A stretch of 64,000 nt of DNA from Planktothrix sp. FACHB-1365. Lineage in GTDB: Bacteria > Cyanobacteriota > Cyanobacteriia > Cyanobacteriales > Microcoleaceae. Position numbers and translations under genes: made by a program. Shown here one piece after another: positions 52,958-62,865 of the stretch. Numbering within the stretch: the first letter of the stretch is position 1; every line of letters starts with the position of its first letter. The DNA lies in the NCBI RefSeq assembly GCF_014697575.1, contig NZ_JACJSC010000009.1, positions 1-64,000 on the forward strand. Direction: 5' to 3'. The notes under the pieces were generated by a model. The model was not told the origin of the DNA and made no database searches. It worked only from the letters and a program-made list of their open reading frames with translations.

Positions 52958-54865
52958 CTACCATTGAGGATTAGAACGTAACAAAGCTTCCGTGGCTTCT
53001 GAACTGAGGGGTTTAGAGAATAAATAACCCTGGCCATATTCACAATTAAACAGTCGCAGTTGATTCAATTGTTCCTCGGTTTCAACGCCTTCAGCGACAA
53101 CATCCATCCCCAAATTATGAGCCAAACTAATAATTGCTAAAACAATCTCAGTTTCCCGACCCCGTTCCCCAATATTTTGAATAAAGGAACGATCAATTTT
53201 TAAGGTATCTAAGGGAAAACGATGCAAATAGCTGAGGGAAGAATAACCCGTCCCAAAATCATCAATACTCAAGCCAATGTGATAGGATTTAAGTTGAGCA
53301 ATTCCTTCAAGAGTGGTCTGATTATCCATCAAAACACTTTCGGTTAATTCTATTTTGAGATCCCACAGGCAAATATTACTTTGATTCATAATAGTTTCGA
53401 CAATCTCGATGACATTGGATAAATGAAATTGCTGGGCTGAGAAATTAACATTTAAAGTTAGAGGATAGATAGAATTTTCCCCGTCTCTTAAAATTTGCCA
53501 CTTTTGCAATTGTTCGCAAGCTTGTTGTAAGACCCAATTTCCAATCGGAACAATTAATCCGGTTTCTTCTGCTAAGGGAATAAATTCAGCCGGAGAAATC
53601 ATCCCACGCTGGGGATGTTGCCAACGAACTAAGGCTTCAAATCCAGTAATTTTTCCGGTTTTTAAATTAATAATAGGTTGGTAATAAACCACAAATTCTT
53701 GTTTCATTAAAGCTTGACGTAGTTCGATTTCTAGCTGCATTTTGAATAATGCTTTATCATGAATTTCTTTATCAAATATTTCTAAACATCCCTTGCCTTT
53801 TTCTTTGGCTTGGTGCATGGCAATATCGGCATCTCTGAGAACATTTTCCGCTTGATAATAATGGTTTGTTCCTAAAACAATCCCAATACTTGTGGTTTTA
53901 AAAACTTGAGATCCCCCAATTTCAAAGGGGTTCGTTAAGATGTGATTAATATGTTTAGCTAGATCAATAGCTTCTAGGGGAGATTGAATCGATTTGAGTA
54001 AAATTGCAAATTCATCTCCTCCTAAACGAGCCACAATATTCGGATAACAGACTAAAGATTGCAATAAATGAGAAAATGCCATGAGTAATTGATCGCCTAC
54101 AATTCGTCCTAAACTATCATTAACAACTTTAAAGCGATCTAAGTCTAAAAAAAGTACCGCAAATAACTCTTCTGGATATTTTTGAACTTGCTCAATAGAT
54201 TTCTCAATTTCATTAATCAATAAGCTGCGATTGCCTAATCCGGTTAATCGATCATGAAAAACATCATATAACAGTTGATATTCTGCCTTCTTGCGCTCGG
54301 TAATATCATTACGAATGGCAATATATTGATAGGGTTTTCCGTTATCGTCTAAAAACGGAATAATGGTTGTATCTACCCAATAATAAGTTCCATCTTTTGC
54401 TTGATTGCGAATCTCGCCTCGCCAAATTTTGCCCGATTGAATCGTTGACCACAGGGTTTTAAAGAACTGTTTAGAATGATAACCGGAATTAACGAATCTG
54501 TGATTTTTTCCGATTAACTCTTCTCTGGAATATTTAGAAATTTCACAAAATTTATCATTAGCATAAGTAATACAGCCACGAGCATCTGTAATCGCAACAA
54601 TTGAAGATTGATCTAAGGCAAATTTAAAGTCGGATAATTCTTTATAAGATCGTTTTAAAGCTTGTTTTAGATAATGACTTCCCAAAAAGGTAGAAAAGTT
54701 CTTGGCTCTTAAATGATCAGCGAGAAATAACTCGATTTTGGCTTTCACTGTAGTCTGAACTAAACCGAGCAGAATCATAAAGGACTGAAAAAATTTTGTC
54801 CCTAATACCCAAAGTGAGTTTAAATCTGACTCATTCAATTTTAGCCGTTGATCAATTAGTTTCAT
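52958..54865 (-). CDS. PAS-GGDEF-EAL cyclic-di-GMP enzyme
   Basis: About 635 residues from the ATG at 54865; a TTG at 54910 would overlap the zinc-ribbon gene. Domains: an N-terminal helical region (about 1-75), PAS (about 80-190; SSIVAITDARGCITYANDKF; VNSGYHSKQFF), GGDEF (about 200-360; canonical ARLGGDEFAILL, without the R-x-x-D inhibition site) and EAL (about 370-630; EALVRWQHP, DDFGTGYSSL, VVAEGVET). Both active sites look complete, so it may be bifunctional. The membrane segment seen in the other GGDEF/EAL protein is not clear here. A small zinc ribbon lies directly upstream. Confidence 0.9.
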   Translation of the reverse strand: MKLIDQRLKLNESDLNSLWVLGTKFFQSFMILLGLVQTTVKAKIELFLADHLRAKNFSTFLGSHYLKQALKRSYKELSDFKFALDQSSIVAITDARGCITYANDKFCEISKYSREELIGKNHRFVNSGYHSKQFFKTLWSTIQSGKIWRGEIRNQAKDGTYYWVDTTIIPFLDDNGKPYQYIAIRNDITERKKAEYQLLYDVFHDRLTGLGNRSLLINEIEKSIEQVQKYPEELFAVLFLDLDRFKVVNDSLGRIVGDQLLMAFSHLLQSLVCYPNIVARLGGDEFAILLKSIQSPLEAIDLAKHINHILTNPFEIGGSQVFKTTSIGIVLGTNHYYQAENVLRDADIAMHQAKEKGKGCLEIFDKEIHDKALFKMQLEIELRQALMKQEFVVYYQPIINLKTGKITGFEALVRWQHPQRGMISPAEFIPLAEETGLIVPIGNWVLQQACEQLQKWQILRDGENSIYPLTLNVNFSAQQFHLSNVIEIVETIMNQSNICLWDLKIELTESVLMDNQTTLEGIAQLKSYHIGLSIDDFGTGYSSLSYLHRFPLDTLKIDRSFIQNIGERGRETEIVLAIISLAHNLGMDVVAEGVETEEQLNQLRLFNCEYGQGYLFSKPLSSEATEALLRSNPQW

Positions 54866-54893
54866 GAGGTTTATTGGGTAAATAACAATAGAA

Positions 54894-55133
54894 TCAGGCA
54901 GAATTCGCAACCCTGAGCCAAGCCTTTTGATTGATTAAGTCAATGTAATCGGGTAAAAAATTTGAGGGTTTTTCGACTAAAGAGAGTGAGCTTTTTGCTT
55001 TAGCTTTAACTCGAAAGCTTTGAGATAAATTCGGCATCTCTTGATGACAATGACTACAGTACCAATAAATTCCTGCGGGGCGAATATGGCGCAGGAGCGT
55101 GGAGGAACAACAGGGACAAATCGCATTTGACAT
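54894..55133 (-). CDS. Small double-CxxC zinc-ribbon protein (copy 2)
   Basis: A 79-residue protein. The first ~35 residues match the copy at 2766: CPCCSSTLLRHIRPAGIYWY, then C-S-H-C-H-Q-E-M-P. The tail is basic and serine-rich and differs from copy 1. The gene ends 28 bases before the PAS-GGDEF-EAL start and is probably co-transcribed with it. This gives a hint that at least this copy acts with cyclic-di-GMP signalling, but nothing more is known. Confidence 0.78.
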   Translation of the reverse strand: MSNAICPCCSSTLLRHIRPAGIYWYCSHCHQEMPNLSQSFRVKAKAKSSLSLVEKPSNFLPDYIDLINQKAWLRVANSA

Positions 55134-55162
55134 AAAATAGACATCCTCAATATCTAAATATC

Positions 55163-55211
55163 CAGGGAACAGGGAACAGGGAACAGGGAACAGGGAACAG
55201 GGAACAGGGAA
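55163..55211 (+). repeat. Heptamer tandem repeat (CAGGGAA), seven copies
   Basis: Seven perfect copies of CAGGGAA, directly upstream of the zinc-ribbon gene (copy 2). It is the longest of the three CAGGGAA arrays in the window. Confidence 0.97.
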
Positions 55212-55299
55212 CAGAAAATGAAGGATAGAATATTAAAACAATTCCTATAAAGAAATTAAAAAATCAGAAATTAAACGGAGATTCAGGGACAAAAAAACA

Positions 55300-55908
55300 T
55301 TAGCAATCCTGAAAATTGAAAATTTCTGTGAGAATTAAGGAATCACCCCTAGAGAGATTTTGACATAAAGTTAATTGAGCATATTCGGTGAGTTGAAGAT
55401 GTTGAGGGGCTGTAAACTGGAAATCTTGATTGAGTACAAAACCCTGGGCTTGGAGCCTGAAACAAACCCATTGCAGGGCGTAATTTTTCACATCTAACTC
55501 CGGCATTAAATAGTTAGAGTGACGCAAAATCCAACGGCAAGCTTGATCATCAATTTCTGCCAGTTGATAAATGGCCCGGATTAAAACATCTTCAATAGAA
55601 CGAGGATTGGGTAAAACCGTTAAAAAATCCTTCAAAGATTGAATCGATTCAGGGCGTTGAACTCGTAAAATATCAACCGCTAATTCCACATAAGATTGCT
55701 CGACCTCACCTGGATTTTCTGGGTCTTGAGAGGATGGGTTGAGCACGGTCTTCCGTTCTAAAACACTAACCTGCCGAGAAGATTCATGTACCGAGCGAGA
55801 AGCCGAAAACGAGATCAGGAAATACTCATTCTGGGAAGATCCAGGATAGGGATCAATGGAAGAAAGAGTATGGTCAACCCAAGTTGGATTCAGAGATGTC
55901 AAATACAT
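55300..55908 (-). CDS. Conserved hypothetical protein
   Basis: A 202-residue soluble protein. The N-terminal ~75 residues are serine-rich and probably disordered. The rest is helical (SYVELAVDILRVQRPESIQS; IEDVLIRAIYQLAEIDDQAC; YALQWVCFRLQAQGFVLNQD). Family unknown. It lies downstream of the response regulator in the signalling cluster, 115 bases away, and could belong to the same transcript. No enzymatic motif is visible. Confidence 0.55.
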   Translation of the reverse strand: MYLTSLNPTWVDHTLSSIDPYPGSSQNEYFLISFSASRSVHESSRQVSVLERKTVLNPSSQDPENPGEVEQSYVELAVDILRVQRPESIQSLKDFLTVLPNPRSIEDVLIRAIYQLAEIDDQACRWILRHSNYLMPELDVKNYALQWVCFRLQAQGFVLNQDFQFTAPQHLQLTEYAQLTLCQNLSRGDSLILTEIFNFQDC

Positions 55909-56023
55909 CGATTATCGTTCAACCTAAAAAGGGTTATTGCTTATGATTGAACTTTAAACAATAAATGTGAGGATTTTGTGAGTAATGAATTCCCAACTTG
56001 AGGTTGTAATGATTTGTTACGAT

Positions 56024-56404
56024 TTAGTCTGTCCATCCTAAGAGGCTGCGAATTTGATCCACTAAATCCATCGCTTCAAACGGTTTAGTAATTACCCCCG
56101 TTACCCCTAGCTCAATAAATTGTTGTTTTTCACTCATTTTAGCTTTAGCCGTCAACAAAATCGTGGGAATTTGCTGAGTTGCTGGGTTAGCTTGTAAACA
56201 TTTAAACGTCGTTGCCCCATCCATATCAGGCATCATCACATCCAACAAAATCGCATCGGGTTGTTCGCTTTGGGCTAACTGTAATCCTTCAGTGCCACAA
56301 CAAGCGGTAATCACTTCCCAACCCGCCGCAACTTCCAGAGAAATTTGAATGATATCCCGCACACCATCATCATCATCAATAATTAAAATTCGTTTTGTGG
56401 TCAT
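56024..56404 (-). CDS. Single-domain response regulator
   Basis: A 126-residue receiver domain with no output domain. The acidic pocket is near IIDDDDGVRD (residues 8-17), the phospho-acceptor is Asp55 in A-I-L-L-D-V-M-M-P, and the conserved Thr and Lys are in ILLTAKAK and TKPFEA. It starts inside the end of the giant kinase gene, overlapping it by 29 bases, so the two are translationally coupled. It is the likely phosphate acceptor of that kinase, and may pass the phosphate to another Hpt protein or bind a target protein. Confidence 0.92.
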   Translation of the reverse strand: MTTKRILIIDDDDGVRDIIQISLEVAAGWEVITACCGTEGLQLAQSEQPDAILLDVMMPDMDGATTFKCLQANPATQQIPTILLTAKAKMSEKQQFIELGVTGVITKPFEAMDLVDQIRSLLGWTD

Positions 56405-59400
56405 GGTTTACCTCTTTTTGTCTCTCAATTGGAAGGGTGAAGTAAAAACAACTACCTTCATCTAATTGACTATTCACCCAAATCCGCCCCCCGTGTTGTT
56501 CCACAATGGAGCGACAGATTGCTAATCCTAACCCAGTTCCACCTTTTTTTCGAGAGTCAGAGGCATCCACTTGATGAAATCGCTCGAAAATCCGTTCAAT
56601 TTTATCCGGGGGAATTCCTCGACCTTGATCTTGAATTTTAAACAAAATTGCTCGATTATCTGCACTATTTTCTCCGAGTTCCTCCTGAACACTCAACCAA
56701 ACCGTATCGCCGGATTCGGAAAACTTAATAGCATTACTTAATAAATTCGTAAGAACTTGTAATATCCGATCAGGATCTGCATAAAATTCTAGGTTTTGAC
56801 TACAAGCTTGTAAATTAATCCCGGCTCGATTAGCCATCACCTGCATTTGTTCCGTTGCCCTCAAGAGTAAATCCGTCGCATTAACTCCTTGTTTAGATAG
56901 ACAAATTTTACCCGATTCTAACCGTTCTAATTCTAAAATATCGTTAACCAATCTCACTAACCGTTCCGCACTTTCTGCGGCAATTTTCATCACGTGTTGA
57001 CCCCTTTCGGTGCTCGGTTCCACTAACCCGGTAGATAATAAATTTAATCCCCCATGAATTGAGGTTAATGGCGTTCGTAATTCATGACTGACAACGGAAA
57101 TAAATTCATCTTTCATCCGTTCGATGGCATAGCGTTCGGTAATATCTTCCCCAATACTCATCATTCCAATAGCATTTCCTTGTAAATTTTTCAACACGGT
57201 ATTATTCCAAGCAATAATTTTTTCTTCTCCTGACTTTGTTAAAATCAACTGTTGATCATAGGGTTTAAAATAATAATCTAATAAGTCAGAAAATTGAGGT
57301 GAGCTTGGGCGTTGAGTCGGATTGGATTTAAAACTATCTAGCCAATTTTTCCCTAAAACTTCCGTTTGAGTATACCCCGTAATTTCCAGGAAAAAAGGAT
57401 TAACATATTCAACTTTCCCCTGACGATCCAATCCCACCACTAATAGCCGAACATTTTCTAATAAACTCCGCCACCGTCGTTCGGCTTCGCGTAAATTCGC
57501 TTGACTTTGTTTCTGTTCTGTAATATCGCGGGCAATGGTAGATAAAAGGTGCACCTGTCCTTCATTATTTTTATGGGCAATAATCAGTTGAGAAAGGGGA
57601 ATTTCTCGTCCATCATAACTAATTAATGAAGTTTCACCAATCCAAGATCCGTCTCGAACTGCTGTAGGGATTCCTTCATTTTCAATGATATTATTTGCCC
57701 ATTGGGGATGATTTTTAGGAATACTTTGATCAGTGATTTTTCCCTCTATATCTAATCCTAACATCCGTCGAGCCGATTGGTTATAATAAACCACTTCTCC
57801 TTCAGGTTTTGCTGAGGAAATAAAGTCAGGAGTCGCTTCAATAATAGCAATCAGTTTATCTCGTTCTGCCTCCGCTTGTTTGCGCTCTGTAATATCCTGC
57901 ATCACGACCATTCCGGCTAAAATTTCTCCCTGTTCATTGCGAACGGGTAAGGCTTGATGATAATAAATTCGTCCGTCATATTCCACTTCAGAAATCGTGA
58001 CTTCTCCGGCTAATGCAGACCGATATAACGGTTCAACGGTCGTTAATAAAGAAGATGGTAACGCTTGCCAAATCGTTTTTCCTTCTAACAGATATCGAGA
58101 TAATCCCTTAGCGACTAATCCCATGCCATCGGCAATGGTATACCGAAAATCAGGATCAACTAAAAATACAGCCCCATTGGGGAAATTTTTAACTAAGGTT
58201 CGATATTGTTCTTCACTTTTTCGCAGTTTAAATTCCGTGCGATGTCGCTGCATTAATTCAAATTGTAATCGTTCATTGGCTGTTTCTAATTCTGCTGTTC
58301 TTTGCACCACCCGTAGTTCTAATTCTTCATTATTTTGTCGCAATAATTGTTCGGTTTGTTTGCGATGGGTGATATCTTTAGCAATTCCGGCCCGACGTTC
58401 TAATTGTCCGGTTTCATTGAGAATGGGAAACCCTCGATCCCAAATCCAACGGCAAGATCCATCGGGGCGAAGGATGCGATATTCTATATCAAATCCTACC
58501 CCATCAGGACTTTGTAAAGCTTGTAAAACACGCTGTTGATCTTCTGGGTCAATGGTATTAATAAAAGTTTGGAAATTTTCATAAAGTTCGGTAGAATTTC
58601 GCTCCCAAATTTGTTGATAGGCGGGACTGACATAAATAAATTGATTACCTTGAGCATTTGTAATCCAAAAAACATCATGAATATTCTCTGCTAATTGCCG
58701 GAATTTTTTCTCGGTTTCTGCATGGGACGCTCGAATTCTTAATGCTACAATTCCATAGACAATATCATCCACCAATTCTTTGAGTAATTTCACCTCGGCT
58801 TGATTAAAGGCATTGGCTTGAGTTGAATATAAGTTGAGAACAGCAAAGGGAATCGGAGTAAAAGATTCTGCGGCAACCGTTGTAAATTCTTTGTCTAAAT
58901 GTTGTTCTTGCTGGTCTGGGGTCATGATTAAAGGCAGGGCGATGGAGGAGGCATAACCCCGTTGTTGCGCCTGTTTTTTCCAAGGTGCATCCTGGGAATT
59001 GATCAAAATATTTTGAAAAACACAGGTTTTCCCGGTTCTGACGGCTGTTTCAGATGGCCCTTGATCCGATTTATTATTATTCCAAGTAATCGTTAAATTG
59101 TCTAAATAACCGGATTCAAATCCGGCTCTAGCAACCGGAATAATCCGTTTTTCTGCGGTCAGTTGTGGATAACCCACCCAAGCAAAATGATAGCCGCCAA
59201 CATCAACTAAAATCTGACAAACATCATTCAATAATTCGGTTTCTGTCGTGGCTCTGACTAAGGCTTGATTACAGTCACTAATGGTTCTTAAAGCTCGATT
59301 AACGCGGTGTAATTCTTCTTCTGCCCGTTTGCGATCTGTAATATCTGTATAATGTTCAATTCGACCTCCGGCATAAAGTCCGCTTTGAATGGGTTGGCTA

Positions 59401-62400
59401 ATATGTTCTAACCAGCGTTCCTCGCGGGTTTCCGTCGGCAGAATATGGCATTCAAAATGTTCAATATATTGATTATTATTATAGGTGGCTAGAACCCGTT
59501 GAGCAAAACTTTCGGGGTCTTCAAAGAGAGATTTAATGTGTTCTTGAATTAAGTTTCGTTTATCTTGACCAATAATCGTTTCTCGTTGAACTCCAAAGTA
59601 ATTTTCTAAAGCTTGATTAATCCAAACAATATGAAAGTTAGCATCTAAAATGAAAATTCCGACAGCCGATTTATCTAAAACATCATTGGTCATAGAACTA
59701 TAGCGAGCTTCACTTTCTTTTAAGGCTATTTCTGCCTGTTTACGATCGGTAATATCTTCAGAAATACAAATTAAGTATTCCGGGTGATTCTGCTCATCAT
59801 AAAGGGGGATTTTGAGGGTATGTAAGAGTCGTTTCCCTAAACTTTGACTCTCGATTTCTTCTTCGAGAATATCTTCGGGAAATCCTTGGGCAAAAGCGGC
59901 TCGATCTTTTTGTTCAAAAAATTGAGCTTGTTCTGGGGGAAAATCTTCATTAACAGAGCGTCCAACGGAATATTCCGCACTTAAACCAAACAGGCTTTCA
60001 CTGGTTTTATTCCAAAGTTTAATCACCCCAAATTCTTCAGGTTTTCCACTTTTCACAAAGACAGCAACGGGTAAATGATCAATAATCGTTTTTAAGAAAT
60101 TTCGGGTTTGTTTAATTTCTTGTTCGACTCGTTTGCGATCGCTAATATCGGTATAAGATCCCACCATTCGGATCACATTTCCAGCTTCATCCCAAAGTGC
60201 TTGGCCCCGGTCTAAAATCCATTTATAACTGCCATCTTTGCATTGCACTCGATGTTCGGTAATATAAAAGGGTGTTTTTTGATCTAAATGGTCTCGAATT
60301 GCCTTCATCACCCCCGGTAAATCATCAGGATGAACTCGTTTTTTCCATTGAGTTAAATGTTCACAGGTTTCTTGTTCCTCATACCCTAACATTTCTTTCC
60401 AGCGCGGGGAGAAAAAAACTTCATGGTTTTGGACATTCCAATCCCAAATTCCATCGTTATTTCCTCTTAAAGCCAGTTGCCATCGTTCTTCACTTTTTCG
60501 CAACGCTTCTTCGGTTTGTTTGCGTTCTTGAATATCTTCTAAAGCTAAGACAATATAGTTGTTTCCTTGCCATAATCCCTTCAGAGGAGAAACAAAAATT
60601 TGTACCCAATTTAATTGCCCATTGGCGCGAATATACTGTTTTTCTAAGGAAAATTTTTTGAGAAAACCGTCTTCTTGAAAACAGTTTAACTCATCAATTT
60701 CTTCTAAATCTTGGGAATCGATCAAATTGTGAACCGTTTGACCAATTAATTCTTGTTCAGAATATCCTGTAATATCACAATAACGTTGATTCACGCGGAG
60801 TATTTTTCCCTCTGGATCAACCAGGGCAAATCCGACAGCAGCTTGTTCAAAAATAGTACGAAATCGTTCTTCACTTTGAATTAAAGCTTGGTCAGCTTGT
60901 TTGCGATCGCTCACATTTTGAGCTAAAGATAATAGGGATACTAAACACCCATCTTCATCTCGAACAACGGAATTATACCACTCACAATCAATCACTCTCC
61001 CGTCTTGAGTTCGATTTTGACTTTCCAAAATTTGATGGGTTTGGGTACCATCAATTAAGGGAATTAGTTGTTGTGTTACTTCTAACTCATCCGTGGCAAA
61101 AACCCCCTGAAATTTTGACCATTGTTGACCTAACATTTCACTAGCTGTCCAGCCAAAAATTCTCTCAGCTTGAGATGACCAGCGTTTAATTCTCAGTTGT
61201 TCATCCCACTCAATAACGGCTAAGGGAGAATTATCAAAATGGCAAGACAAATACTGATGAGTTTGTTTTAATTCTGCTATTAATTCTGCTTGTCTTAAGG
61301 CAATTCCAACTTGGGCTGCAAGTTGTTTTAAAAAGTTAATTTCTAAAGTTGCCCATTGTCGAGTTTCTACACATTGATGGATGATCAGAAATCCCCATAA
61401 TTTTGAGGAATTGTAGACATCTTCTGGATAATTTTGTAGTTTTTTTAGAGTCTTATCACTCTCTTCTTCTCCCAACAAAATCGGAATAATTAAACTAGCT
61501 TTCACTTGAAAATATTGCATTAACTGTAAATAGCCAGCTTCTAAATCAATTTGCTCAATGTCGGCAAAACTAATGACTTGATCACTGAGAGCAGAATCGG
61601 GAGTGTGCAGGTTCAAATCCAAAGCATAAATTCTTTGACCTAATAGAGATGACCATTGAGGTAAAACAGCTTCTTGAACAACGGTTCCTCCCTTAGATGA
61701 ATTTAATTTTAACATGATCACTCGATCAACATTTAAAACCTTTTGCACCTCATCAACCGTTGTTTTTAAAATTAAATTAATTTGTAAAGATTGACGTATT
61801 TTTAACGTGACTTCTGTTAATAATTTTAAAAATTTATTTTGTTGCTTGAGTTCAGCTAAGGCAGTTTTTTGCTGGGTAATATCTCGTGTTGTTGCTAATA
61901 AAGTTTTAATTTTTCCTTGGTATCGATTTTCAGGAACCATTAAGGTTTGAAATGACCGATATCCTTCATTAGTTTCTAAGTCGAATTCAAATTGTTGGGG
62001 CTGACCTGTATCTAAAATGAGTTGAGCGTGCCAATCCCATTGCTTACAAATTGACAGAGGAAGACCTAATTCTTGATTTGTTTTTCCCAGCAAATTTTTT
62101 TGAGGAATTCCTAACAGGAAATCAACTCTACGATTAGCATACAGATAGCGAAATTTTTGATCGAGGCGGACAATACAATCTCCTGCATTATCCATTAAAG
62201 TTTCTAACTCGGTTTTGCGAGTATGCAGGTGGTTTTCAATCCGTTGTCGTTCTTCAATTTGCTTTCTTAAACATTGATGGGTTGTTTGTAAGGCGGGAAT
62301 TGGGGTTTTGCTATCCGGTTGTTCCGATGGATTTTGCAGAACAATTTCCCTCTCTGGACAGTCACTAATATCCTTAATCCCAACCATCACAACAGTTGTT

Positions 62401-62762
62401 GATAAGGGATAAATTTCTGTTAATATTCTATAATTTTTAGGGTCATGATGGCATTCATAGATGATTTGACGGGTTCTTTGCTCGGTTAAAACCGCTTGCA
62501 GGATTGAGATTAATTCAGGAGAGTGATTTGGGTTGTGTAGCTGTTGCAAAATCAACTCAATTCTGTTAGATTGAAAGGTTAAATCAGCTAGGGCTTGAGT
62601 GGGTAAAACCTGAATTTCTTGATGTTCACTATCCACAATCAGGATCAAATCGTGAATGATTCCCAAGAGTTGATTGATTTGCCACCGCTCATCCCAAGTT
62701 GAGGCATAAATAACTTGATAGTTGGGTTCAGGAAAGGAAGAAACAACTTCTGAGATAGCCAT
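56376..62762 (-). CDS. Giant multi-PAS/GAF sensor histidine kinase
   Basis: A 2128-residue kinase without a clear membrane segment. From the N-terminus it has a PAS-like region, then about ten PAS domains and two GAF domains. The GAF domains are at roughly 310-495 and 1150-1345; the last PAS is at about 1765-1885. The HisKA box has the phospho-accepting histidine in F-I-S-V-V-S-H-E-L-R-T-P-L near residue 1894. The ATPase domain has NLLSNAIKFSESGD, DQGRGIPPDKIERIFERF and GGTGLGLAICRS. The many repeated D-I-T-x-R-K-x-A-E joints are typical of PAS/PAC arrays. It is coupled to the response regulator downstream; an Hpt-REC-REC protein is encoded 103 bases upstream. Confidence 0.93.
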   Translation of the reverse strand: MAISEVVSSFPEPNYQVIYASTWDERWQINQLLGIIHDLILIVDSEHQEIQVLPTQALADLTFQSNRIELILQQLHNPNHSPELISILQAVLTEQRTRQIIYECHHDPKNYRILTEIYPLSTTVVMVGIKDISDCPEREIVLQNPSEQPDSKTPIPALQTTHQCLRKQIEERQRIENHLHTRKTELETLMDNAGDCIVRLDQKFRYLYANRRVDFLLGIPQKNLLGKTNQELGLPLSICKQWDWHAQLILDTGQPQQFEFDLETNEGYRSFQTLMVPENRYQGKIKTLLATTRDITQQKTALAELKQQNKFLKLLTEVTLKIRQSLQINLILKTTVDEVQKVLNVDRVIMLKLNSSKGGTVVQEAVLPQWSSLLGQRIYALDLNLHTPDSALSDQVISFADIEQIDLEAGYLQLMQYFQVKASLIIPILLGEEESDKTLKKLQNYPEDVYNSSKLWGFLIIHQCVETRQWATLEINFLKQLAAQVGIALRQAELIAELKQTHQYLSCHFDNSPLAVIEWDEQLRIKRWSSQAERIFGWTASEMLGQQWSKFQGVFATDELEVTQQLIPLIDGTQTHQILESQNRTQDGRVIDCEWYNSVVRDEDGCLVSLLSLAQNVSDRKQADQALIQSEERFRTIFEQAAVGFALVDPEGKILRVNQRYCDITGYSEQELIGQTVHNLIDSQDLEEIDELNCFQEDGFLKKFSLEKQYIRANGQLNWVQIFVSPLKGLWQGNNYIVLALEDIQERKQTEEALRKSEERWQLALRGNNDGIWDWNVQNHEVFFSPRWKEMLGYEEQETCEHLTQWKKRVHPDDLPGVMKAIRDHLDQKTPFYITEHRVQCKDGSYKWILDRGQALWDEAGNVIRMVGSYTDISDRKRVEQEIKQTRNFLKTIIDHLPVAVFVKSGKPEEFGVIKLWNKTSESLFGLSAEYSVGRSVNEDFPPEQAQFFEQKDRAAFAQGFPEDILEEEIESQSLGKRLLHTLKIPLYDEQNHPEYLICISEDITDRKQAEIALKESEARYSSMTNDVLDKSAVGIFILDANFHIVWINQALENYFGVQRETIIGQDKRNLIQEHIKSLFEDPESFAQRVLATYNNNQYIEHFECHILPTETREERWLEHISQPIQSGLYAGGRIEHYTDITDRKRAEEELHRVNRALRTISDCNQALVRATTETELLNDVCQILVDVGGYHFAWVGYPQLTAEKRIIPVARAGFESGYLDNLTITWNNNKSDQGPSETAVRTGKTCVFQNILINSQDAPWKKQAQQRGYASSIALPLIMTPDQQEQHLDKEFTTVAAESFTPIPFAVLNLYSTQANAFNQAEVKLLKELVDDIVYGIVALRIRASHAETEKKFRQLAENIHDVFWITNAQGNQFIYVSPAYQQIWERNSTELYENFQTFINTIDPEDQQRVLQALQSPDGVGFDIEYRILRPDGSCRWIWDRGFPILNETGQLERRAGIAKDITHRKQTEQLLRQNNEELELRVVQRTAELETANERLQFELMQRHRTEFKLRKSEEQYRTLVKNFPNGAVFLVDPDFRYTIADGMGLVAKGLSRYLLEGKTIWQALPSSLLTTVEPLYRSALAGEVTISEVEYDGRIYYHQALPVRNEQGEILAGMVVMQDITERKQAEAERDKLIAIIEATPDFISSAKPEGEVVYYNQSARRMLGLDIEGKITDQSIPKNHPQWANNIIENEGIPTAVRDGSWIGETSLISYDGREIPLSQLIIAHKNNEGQVHLLSTIARDITEQKQSQANLREAERRWRSLLENVRLLVVGLDRQGKVEYVNPFFLEITGYTQTEVLGKNWLDSFKSNPTQRPSSPQFSDLLDYYFKPYDQQLILTKSGEEKIIAWNNTVLKNLQGNAIGMMSIGEDITERYAIERMKDEFISVVSHELRTPLTSIHGGLNLLSTGLVEPSTERGQHVMKIAAESAERLVRLVNDILELERLESGKICLSKQGVNATDLLLRATEQMQVMANRAGINLQACSQNLEFYADPDRILQVLTNLLSNAIKFSESGDTVWLSVQEELGENSADNRAILFKIQDQGRGIPPDKIERIFERFHQVDASDSRKKGGTGLGLAICRSIVEQHGGRIWVNSQLDEGSCFYFTLPIERQKEVNHDHKTNFNY

Positions 62763-62865
62763 AGGATAAAAATTAAATTAATATTAAGTTCTACAAGGGG
62801 ATTTTTATTGATTTATGGTAAAATTTTACTCTGGAATTAATTGTATCTGATTTAATGATCATCCC

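Noticed and set aside
57997-58539. A 180-codon open frame on the plus strand
   Set aside because: It is antisense to conserved PAS domains of the giant kinase; the translation is Arg/Ser/Asn-rich and lacks any family pattern.
60272-60661. A 129-codon open frame on the plus strand
   Set aside because: It lies antisense to the same kinase coding region, with no ribosome binding site.
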